A DNA stretch of 64,000 nucleotides, taken from the NCBI GenBank assembly GCA_007115705.1, contig QXEO01001136.1, positions 185,757 to 249,756 of the forward strand, given 5' to 3'. The notes beneath the pieces are model-generated. The model did not search any database, was not told the origin of the DNA, and was given only the letters and a program-made list of their open reading frames with translations. Shown here in pieces: positions 56,001-64,000 of this stretch. This DNA comes from Dactylis glomerata. Lineage: Eukaryota; Streptophyta; Magnoliopsida; Poales; Poaceae. Every line of letters starts with the position of its first letter. Positions within the stretch are counted from its first letter, which is position 1. The position numbers were made by a program, and so were the translations under genes.

Positions 56001-56646
56001 GTCACCGGCAAATGGGTCTTTCGGCATAAGACTCATGAGGATGGCTCCCTCGAGAGATACAAGGCTCGCTGGATTGTTCATGGCTTTGCCCAACATCCCG
56101 CCTCGACTACGGCAAAAACTTCTCACCCATCATCAAACTGGCAACGATTCGTGCGGTGTTCACTCTCACGTGCTCATGAAACTAGCCGGTTAACCAGCTG
56201 GATGTGAAAAATGCCTTCCTCAGCGGCATCCTCGACGAACAAGTCTTCTGCTACCAACCGGCTAGTTTCGTCGATGATCACCATCGTGATCATGTCTACA
56301 AGCTTGGCATGTGCCTCTATGGCTTGAAACAAGCACACCGATCCTGGTTCAAGTGCTTTGTCACATTCGCCATCACCATTGGCTTCAACGCTTCTCGCTC
56401 TGACGCCTTGCTGTTCATACTACGCTGGGGCAATGACACTTTGTACCTTCTCCTCTATGTCGACGACATCATCTTGATGGCTTCTTCCTCGACATTCCTT
56501 CACACTCTCATTGACAAGCTCAAGCATGAGCTCGCGATGAAGGACATGGGGCCCCTGCACTACTTTCTTGGGATCCGCATTCGCTATACTCCTCATGGCT
56601 TCTTCCTCAGCCAGGAGCAGTATGCCAAGGATATTCTTCAGCACGC
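53088..56646 (+). pseudogene. Copia gag-pol polyprotein pseudogene
   Basis: From ATG 53088 one frame runs about 1.3 kb through gag (FRDNRDTRATFLIDEF, YTSKMKNMADTL) to the protease motif DSGASSHM at 54234-54257, interrupted only by stops at 53193, 53250, 53328, 53373, 53526, 53712, 53751 and 54201. A frame change near 54430 precedes integrase: zinc region ending CDAC, Asp in CDLW, Asp in FQTDNGREF, and NGKDDRI where the catalytic Glu is normally found. Reverse transcriptase starts after a TAG at about 55881 (MQEEFDALSANNTWTLVP) and reaches LLLYVDDIIL and the FLGIRI block. It ends where element B inserts. Not functional. Confidence 0.85.
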
Positions 56647-58376
56647 TGCTGGTGCCAAGTTGATGTGGGAATATGTAGTTGATGTGGGAGCTTATTCTTC
56701 TATAATCCCCGGCAACGGCGCCAAAAAACTGTTGCTTGATGCGTGGTGAATGACCAGCCCGTTGGGAACCCCAAGAGGAAGGTGTGATGAGTATAGCAGC
56801 TAGTTTTCCCTCAGTTAAGAAACCAAGGTTTAATATCGATCAGGAGAAGAGCAGACAAATAACGACTGAAGGTGATGCTTGCAAGTTTGCGACAACTTCG
56901 GACAATTTATATATGGCGCCTCGTCCAAGCTTTGCTTGCTAGTTGCAACGCAGAACCTGCACACAACACAACCAAGTACTTTGTTCCCAACTTGCGATGA
57001 GGTTGTCAATCTCACCGGTTTGCTTGAAACAAAGGTTATGAGCGTATCGAGTGGAAAACAGTAGAAGTATGCGAGTAAAGTAAACAGTGCGAGTAAAGTA
57101 AATAGGTGACAGCAATATGATCGAAATAGGACCGGGGTCCACAGTTCACTAGTGGTGTCTCTCCATAAGATAAATAACACTTGCTGGGTAAACAAATTAC
57201 AGTTGGGCAATTGATAGAATAAAGATAAACATGATATGTCAAGAAGATCACTATGAGATTTACTCTGGGCATTACAACAAAATACATAGACCGCCATCCA
57301 ACTGCATCTATGACTAATAATCCACTTGTGGCGAATCAATCCGAGAACTCCACAAGTATTAAGTTGCGAACAACAGATAATTGCATTAAGCAAAGTGTGT
57401 AATGTAAACAAAGCATATGCCCTTGAGCATATGAATGTTGTTTTCTCCCTAGTAGCAACAGCACATCTACAACCTTAGAGGTTTCTGTCACTCCCCCAGG
57501 TTAAATAGAGGCATGAACCCACTATCGAGCATAAATACCCCCTCTTGGAGTCACTAGCAACTACTCGGCCAAGATAGCTACTAACAACGGAGAGCATGCA
57601 AGATCATAAACAACATAGAGATAAAATAAGATAATATTCAGCATAGCAACTCAATCATAACACCAATATTCATCGGATCCCAACAAACCAAACATGTAGA
57701 ATTACATAACGGTGATCTCAATCATGTAGGGCAGCTCATGAGATCTAAACATGAAGCACATGGTGGAGAAGACAACCATTTAGCTACTGCTATGGACCCA
57801 TAGTCCAAGGTAGACTACTTACTCATCGCTTCGGAGGCAAGCATGGCGATGAAGAAGACCTCCGGTGGCGATTCCCCTCTCCGGCAGGGTGCCGGGAAGA
57901 GCTTCTGGACCCTCCCGATCTTCGGGTCGACGGCGGCGGCGGATCGCGATGTGTTCTGGAAAATTGATTGGGTACTTAGGTTTTTCCCGTCGGGGGGTCT
58001 TTATAGGCGAAGGGGCGATGTCAGAGGTGGCCCCAGGCCTCCTCACACCATGGCGGCGCGGCCAGGGCCTGGGCCGCGCCAGCCAGGTGTGAGGGGCCCT
58101 GGTGGCCCCTCTCCTTCTCTCCTTCGGATGACTGGAAGCTCCCAGACAAAATAAGACTTCAGGAACTTGTTTCGTCCAATTCTGAGAATATTTCCTGTGT
58201 ATCACTTCTGAAACACAAAAACAGCAGAAAACAGGGAACTGGCACTGTGGCAACTTGTTAATAGGTTAGTTCCGGAAAATGCATAAAAGTGCCACGAAGT
58301 GTAACGAAACATTAGGCAAATGGTGTAAAATCAAGCATGGAGCATCAAAAATTATAGATACGTTGGAGACGTATCA
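56647..58376 (-). repeat. 3' LTR of element B
   Basis: Plus-strand limits TGCTGGTGCCAAG and GAGACGTATCA. The A-type extension is present, with an exact primer-site copy (TCCCCGGCAACGGCGCCA, 56706-56723) inside the LTR. TATA box as the complement of TATAAAG near 57998. Confidence 0.9.
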
Positions 58377-58392
58377 AGCATCCCCAAGCTTA
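58377..58392 (-). promoter_or_regulatory. Polypurine tract of element B
   Basis: AGCATCCCCAAGCTTA is the complement of the AAGCTTGGGGATGCT tract; it adjoins the 3' LTR. Confidence 0.75.
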
Positions 58393-61326
58393 ACTCCTGC
58401 TCATCCTCGAGTAGGTAAGTGATAACAAAAGAATAATTTTTGAGGTGACATGCTCCTACACAATCTTGATCATATATGTAAGCATTTGTGAGCTGGGATC
58501 ATAAGAACTTAAAACATGGGCATAAAAGATATAATCTTGACAATAAGAACTTAGCAACCATGTTGTAAACATGAAAATGAACACAAACAAAAGATCATGA
58601 AAATGAAACAATGAAAGTCAAACGTGTGTTCAAATCATAAGGAAAAACATACAAATGGTTTTCAGCTTGTCCTTCAAAGAGAGCAAAACATAAATGCATA
58701 GGACACCTTCAAGTTTAAGAGGGCGACTAGATACAAATAATTTGAGAACAAGTGAAACCAACAATATGAATCAATCAATGAAAACTTTGGGACAATGCAC
58801 ATTATACTAAGAATGACAACTATGCTCTCTTAATGGTGCATAAAGAAAGAAGGTGGTGACTCAACATAAAAGTAAAAGAAAGGCCCTTCGCAGAGGGAAG
58901 CAGTGATTGCAAGTTTTATAACCTTCAAAAATTATGGTACTTACCGGCTTTGAGCTCTCATTGCCCCCATCATAAGCATCTTGAATGGTTAAAGTTAATG
59001 CGAGAACATTTATGATGCATATGCTTAACAAATCATAAGTTGAAAACCTCGTGTCCCGTGAATATGAGTACCCAAACCTCATGCTACTTTACTTAGAGTC
59101 CCAAGCAAGGCTCTTGTCATTGTAAGTATATGCATATCATTGAGAACCGCCAATGGGGTACCTCCGTGCCCGATGACATGGAACAAGCCCACATCAAAAT
59201 GACAGGACAAGCAAACAATGAACACCTCGACATCTCTTTTATTTGCCATTTTTTAGCTTTTTATTGTGAGATGCATCGTCGAATGTTCACCATGGGTATG
59301 CTGCAAATTTCCACCATGAATTATGCATGGCTTAGATTAGCGGCCCGGCGTTTCCCTAACACATATATAAACTCCATGATCCCCACAAGATTTCCAATTC
59401 ATTTCACACCGCGGGCATCCATAAACAAAAGATCACGATATCAACTCAAATAAGAAGTGCAATGTTGAAAGCTTGCCCATGACTGCATGGCTGGGCTAGT
59501 CTCCAACTTACAACTTGCAAGCATAACAACTCAACATAAGAGACCACAATGTCAAATTTTTAAGAACGGGAAAAAGTAAAGTGTGCCTTCCGGTTCGTGA
59601 GAGCTTTACTGACCAAATTTCGCATAACACTGGTAAGAGTTTAATTTGAAGAGAAAATAAAAGCAAGTCAAATTTACTTGGAATAGCAAATTGCTAGTAG
59701 GTATGTATGGTGGACACTTTGGAAAACTTTGGCTTTTAGGAGTTGGATGCACGAGTAGAGCTCATACTCAGTACAAGGCGAGGGCTAGCAAAAGACTGGG
59801 AGCGACCAACTAAGAGAGCAATAATGGTGATAATCATGCAAAGCGAGAAAGCGACATTAAAAGAAGCATAAGATGGCATCAAAAGTCAAAAACTAAATGA
59901 TCATAGAGGCTATTGGCGACTTTATAAGAGTCTAACATGTGTGAGCATGCGCCAAGTCAACCCAAATAAAGCATCAAGGAGAAAACCAAAATAATGCTTC
60001 CGTACAATAAAAACAACGCATGATTTTTTCAAAGGCTCATTAAGCAATCTTAGTTATTTGAGACAAGTCATGCTACAGCAAAACCACTAAGCATACTATC
60101 AAAAAGACATCAAGCATGACATGAAAAAGCCTAAGCCGCAGTCTACACAAGCTCCTTCTTGTACCACTATTTTGCATAAAGCTTTTTCTCTTTTCCAACA
60201 CCATTTGAAATTTTTATAAACACCTATTTTGATGAAAACCAATAAAGATCAGAGGCAAAAAAACACCTTGATAAACAAATATAAGAAGATCTGAACGCAA
60301 ATCAAGGCAAAAACGAAAACCAAAAGCAGTAGCGGAAAAAGAAGAACACTCGGTGAAATTGTAATAATGAAAACGAAGTGTTCTTGGCAAATGAAAACGA
60401 GTACATCTCCTCCAAAGGAAATTTGTTGGGGTCCAACCATTTATTGCAGCAAACAAAACAAACTAACTAAGAAAACTAAAACAACTGACGCTCCAAGAAA
60501 AACGCATAGTGCATGAAGCAATAAAAATATAGTGTTTTGAAAGGTGACCTGATTTTTGCCGATGAAGAAGGGGTGCCTCGGGGGCATCCCCAAGCTTTGA
60601 CGCTTGTACTTCTTGGATATTTCTTGGGGTGATACATGGGCATCCCCAAGCTTGAGCTTTTGTCCATTCTTCAACGCATCTCATCATTCTCCAATCCCTA
60701 CACTTGAAAACTTCCTTCATACAAAACTAAACACAAATTTATTAGCAACATTAGTGCAAGCATAACATATAATCAACCTCTTTTTGCTTCAGGTTTCAAC
60801 TCAAAACCACCACATATATAACAAATACTACTGTAGCAACTTCCCCACAAGTTCCGTGATCAAAAGAACTCAAAAGAAAGCAATAAAGTGGCAAACACAA
60901 ATATTGGCAGAAATCTGTCAAAACAGAACAGCTGACAAAGGTCGAATTTTTGAGGGGGTTTTTTGTTGCTCAAATCAAAAAGTGTTCAACTAACGAAAGT
61001 TTGGATATAACCTGGGGCATATGCACAAGAAATCGCAGGTCCAAAAGATATACAGAGAATTTATACGAATATTTACAGTGCAGCACTGAAAACAGTTTCA
61101 GGATAGCAACATCCCCAAATCTTTACCTCACTCAAATTAGAGGCTTCTCTTGGCACAAAAACGAAATAAAAAGATAAGGAGCGGTCATTACAGCAGTAAT
61201 GACTTCCAAGACTCAAATAAAAGAAAAAGTACTGAAAATAAAACATTGGGTTATCTCCCAGGAGTGCTTTTCTTTAACGCCTTTGAGCTAGGCGCAGAAA
61301 ATTGCGAATCAAGTAACATCAATAGA
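58393..61326 (-). other. Non-coding internal region of element B
   Basis: It parallels element A 16762-19683 in reverse. It includes the conserved post-ORF block (61243-61297) and the polypurine-like motifs near 60585-60600 and 60637-60653. No gene is seen. Confidence 0.7.
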
Positions 61327-62175
61327 TTAAGTGCTAGGATCAGCAGGTGCCTTACGTCTTCCTTTCTTATCTTTGCTCTTGACTCTAGAAAAGACATGGC
61401 TATTGCAAGGTGGAGAGATAAATCTTATATTGCCTTTTCCCACATCAATGACGGCGCCCAGGGGCTTCAGGAGGGATCTTCCAAGTGTGATTTGTCCTTT
61501 TTCTACACATTCAATAACAAGATAATCAGTAGATATCATTCTTCCTAGGACTTTTGTAAAGACTTCTTCAGCCACTCCAATGGGAAATATAATGGCATTA
61601 TTAGTAAGAGAAATTCCTTCTCCCCCCTCAGAAAGCTTCCAAAGGCTCAAAGATTCATAAACATCCTTTGGCATGAGACAAAATTCAGACATAATATCAC
61701 AACGAGCATAAAAAGTTTCACCACTAATGGTGATTTTTACCGTAGGATACCAACTCGAAGGTTCAGAATTTGTTGGCAGATAATCAAAATTCTAGCGCAA
61801 AGTATTGTAGCAAGAATTCAAACTAGCGGTGCGAGTCTCAAGAGTATCAAGTCTATTAAAAATGCACACAAGAGAGGAATCAAAATAGGTTGGCATGCTA
61901 TAAATTGTAATCAACTTTTTTATAATGTTGAAGGCTTGATCTCCATCACAATGAAGGAAATCTCCTTCTGCAGTAGCATCCAAAGCATATCTATAATGAA
62001 GAGCAAGTCCAAAGTAAAAGCTACTAAGAAGCAAACTCAAGGTCATTTTAGGTTCAGTTTTTCCATGCCAATCATAAATTCTAGACCAAGCTTCTTTAAA
62101 ACTTTCCTCATCCTTCTGTTTAAAAGTAAAAATCATGTCCTCGGGCGACATAGTAGTAGCAATTGAACTAGACAT
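61327..62175 (-). pseudogene. Gag-protease remnant of element B
   Basis: ATG at 62175. One frame of 283 codons is broken only by TAG at 61794-61792, most simply CAG to TAG. The first 127 residues include an Athila-type Gag segment (FKEAWSRIYDWHGKTEPK, TAEGDFLHCDGDQAFNI). After the stop come retropepsin-like blocks: ARCDIMSEFCLMPKDVYESL, where the family has a D-x-G-A-S active site, and ITLGRSLLKPLGAVIDVGKG. The catalytic Asp is kept but G-A-S is replaced, so protease activity is unlikely. It ends in a basic tail. No zinc knuckle, RT or integrase follows. Confidence 0.75.
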
Positions 62176-62316
62176 AATAAACAACTACCAAGGATTCTAA
62201 TTTTGTTGGGTTTTTGATATAAAACGATGCAGGTAAAATAAATAAAGTAAAGCAAAACAATAACAAAGTAAAGGATGTGTGTGCGAAAAACTCCCGTCGC
62301 AGAAGTCTTCCACTCT

Positions 62317-62334
62317 TCCCCGGCAACGGCGCTA
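62317..62334 (-). promoter_or_regulatory. Primer-binding site of element B (tRNA-Asp)
   Basis: TCCCCGGCAACGGCGCTA on the plus strand is one base away from the tRNA-Asp 3' end; it lies 10 bases from the LTR. Confidence 0.85.
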
Positions 62335-62344
62335 GAAAAGAAGC

Positions 62345-64000
62345 TGCTGGTGCCAAGTTGACGTGGGAATATGTAGTTGATGTGGGAGCTTATTCTTCTA
62401 TAATCCCCGGCAACAGCGCCAGAAAACTGTTGCTTGATGCGTGGTGAATGACCAGCCCGTTGGGAACCCCAAGAGGAAGGTGTGATGAGTATAGTAGCTA
62501 GTTTTCCCTCAGTTAAGAAACCAAGGTTTAATATTGATCAGGAGAAGAGCAGACAAATAACGACTGAAGGTGATGCTTGCTAGTTTGCGACAACTTCGGA
62601 CAATTTATATATGGCGTCTCATCCAAGCTTTGCTTGCTAGCTGCAACGCGGAACCTGCACACAACACAACCAAGTACTTTGTTCCCAACTTGCGATGAGG
62701 TTGTCAATCTCACCGGTTTGCTTGAAACAAAGGTTATGAGCGTATCGAGTGGAAAACAGTAGAAGTATGCGAGTAAAGTAAACAGTGCGAGTAAAGTAAA
62801 TAGGTGATAGCAATATGATGGAAATAGGACCGGGGTCCACAGTTCACTAGTGGTGTCTCTCCATAAGATAAATAACACATGCTGGGTAAACAAATTACAG
62901 TTGGGCAATTGATAGAATAAAGATAAACGTGATATGTCAAGAAGATCACTATGAGATTTACTCTGGGCATTACAACAAAATACATGGACCGCCATCCAAC
63001 TGCATCTATGACTCATAATCCACTTGCGGCGAATCAATCCGAGAACTCCACAAGTATTAAGTTGCGAACAACAGATAATTGCATTAAGCAAAGTGTGTAA
63101 TGTAAACAAAGCATATGCCCTTGAGCATATGAATGTTGTTTTCTCCCTAGTAGCAACAGCACATCTACAACCTTAGAGGTTTCTGTCACTCCCCCAGGTT
63201 AAATAGAGGCATGAACCCACTATCGAGCATAAATACCCCCTCTTGGAGTCACTAGCAACTACTCGGCCAAGATAGCTACTAACAACGGAGAGCATGCAAG
63301 ATCATAAACAACATAGAGATAACATAAGATAATATTCAGCAGAGCAACTCAATCATAACACCAATATTCATCGGATCCCAACAAACCAAACATGTAGAAT
63401 TACATAATGGTGATCTCAATCATGTAGGGCAGCTCATGAGATCTAAACATGAAGCACATGGTGGAGAAGACAACCATCTAGCTACTGCTATGGACCCATA
63501 GTCCAAGGTAGACTACTCACTCATCGCTCCGGAGGCAAGCATGGCGATGAAGAAGACCTCTGGTGGCGATTTCCCTCTCCGGCAGGGTGCCGGGAAGAGC
63601 TTCTGGACCCTCCCGATCTTCGGGTCGACGGCGGCGGCGGATCGCGATGTGTTCTGGAAAATTGATCGGGTACTTAGGTTTTTCCCGTCGGGGGGTCTTT
63701 ATAGGCGAAGGGGCGATGTCAGAGGTGGCCCCAGGCCTCCTCACACCATGGTGGCGCAGGCCAGGGGCTAGCCGCGCCACCCCTGTGTGTGGGCCCCTGG
63801 TGGCCCCCCTCCTACTCTCCTTCGGATCTCTGGAAGCTTCCGGGTAAAATAAGACTTTAGGAACTTGTTTCGTCCAATTCCGAGAATATTTCCTGTGTAT
63901 CACTTCTGAAACACAAAAACTGCAGAAAATAGGGAACTGGCAGTGTGGCAACTCGTTAATAGGTTAGTTCCGGAAAATACATAAAAGTGCCACGAAGTGT
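62345..64000 (-). repeat. 5' LTR of element B, cut by the window edge
   Basis: It starts TGCTGGTGCCAAGTTGAC and follows 56647-58302 closely. The internal primer-site copy at 62404-62421 has one mismatch. About 75 bases of the LTR should lie beyond the window. Confidence 0.88.

Larger units (their letters stand above)
52834..56646 (+). mobile_element. Ty1/copia element, decayed, truncated by element B
   Basis: A short 190-bp LTR (52834-53023) is followed by an initiator-tRNA-Met-like primer site and gag, protease, integrase and reverse transcriptase in copia order. The body stops at 56646, within reverse transcriptase, where element B's LTR starts. The rest and the 3' LTR should lie beyond B, outside the window. 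Every domain carries stops or frame changes. Confidence 0.88.
56647..64000 (-). mobile_element. Athila-type gypsy element B, right end outside the window
   Basis: In minus orientation the 3' LTR is 56647-58376 (1730 bp) and the 5' LTR begins at 62345 and runs off the window. LTRs, leader and 3' internal region match element A; the coding part does not. It is inserted in the copia reverse transcriptase. The left flank candidate duplication is CACGC (56642-56646); the right one cannot be seen. Confidence 0.9.

Overview
The window looks like intergenic and genic DNA of a Triticeae grass (wheat, Aegilops or barley type). Deeply nested LTR retrotransposons with tRNA-Asp primer sites dominate it, together with a CACTA DNA transposon carrying CACTACCGG ends and several MITEs. 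Only two host genes are visible. One is a largely intact leucine-rich-repeat extensin (49709-52051, +). The other is a broken SINA-like RING E3 ligase (44733-47078, -). The species cannot be fixed from sequence alone, and element family names are deliberately left open.

Layout. At 1-6640 lies the body and 3' LTR of an Athila-type Ty3/gypsy element (called D here), inserted in a decayed PIF/Harbinger transposon (6641-8193). AT-rich intergenic DNA follows. One CACTA element spans 11191-44603, with target duplication ATT and its transposase genes on the minus strand. It has been opened by two LTR elements. Element E (13011-25674, minus, TSD CTTCT) sits in an exon of CACTA ORF2 and has itself been split by element A (14258-21429, plus, TSD GCCAC). 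Element C (30284-40526, plus, TSD GAGGT) is a full-length gag-pol element lying in the CACTA 5' region. The CACTA right part (40527-44603) also holds tandem repeats, a hairpin array and an inserted sequence. Next come the SINA-like pseudogene, interrupted by a CACTA-type MITE (45418-46749, TSD GGT); a Mutator-type MITE (47139-47741); a Stowaway MITE (48043-48247); the LRX gene; a decayed Ty1/copia element (52834-56646); and element B (56647 to beyond the window, minus), a close relative of A inserted into the copia reverse transcriptase.

How the parts relate. A, B, D and E carry short gag or unknown ORFs and no reverse transcriptase or integrase. C has the same tRNA-Asp primer site and a homologous Gag plus a complete Pol set broken by two single-base frame changes. 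Elements of C's type are therefore plausible helpers for the gag-only elements (inference). Insertion order from nesting: CACTA, then C and E, then A inside E; Harbinger, then D; copia, then B.

I found no undescribed host pathway. The most unusual signals are: LTRs in A and B that have swallowed a primer-binding site; unrelated ORFs swapped inside near-identical A and B frames; four tandem hairpin units downstream of a TATA box (43051-43662); a 206-bp palindrome upstream of the CACTA transposase; and a copia gag frame with eight stop codons, every one explicable as a C-to-T change, and no frameshift.
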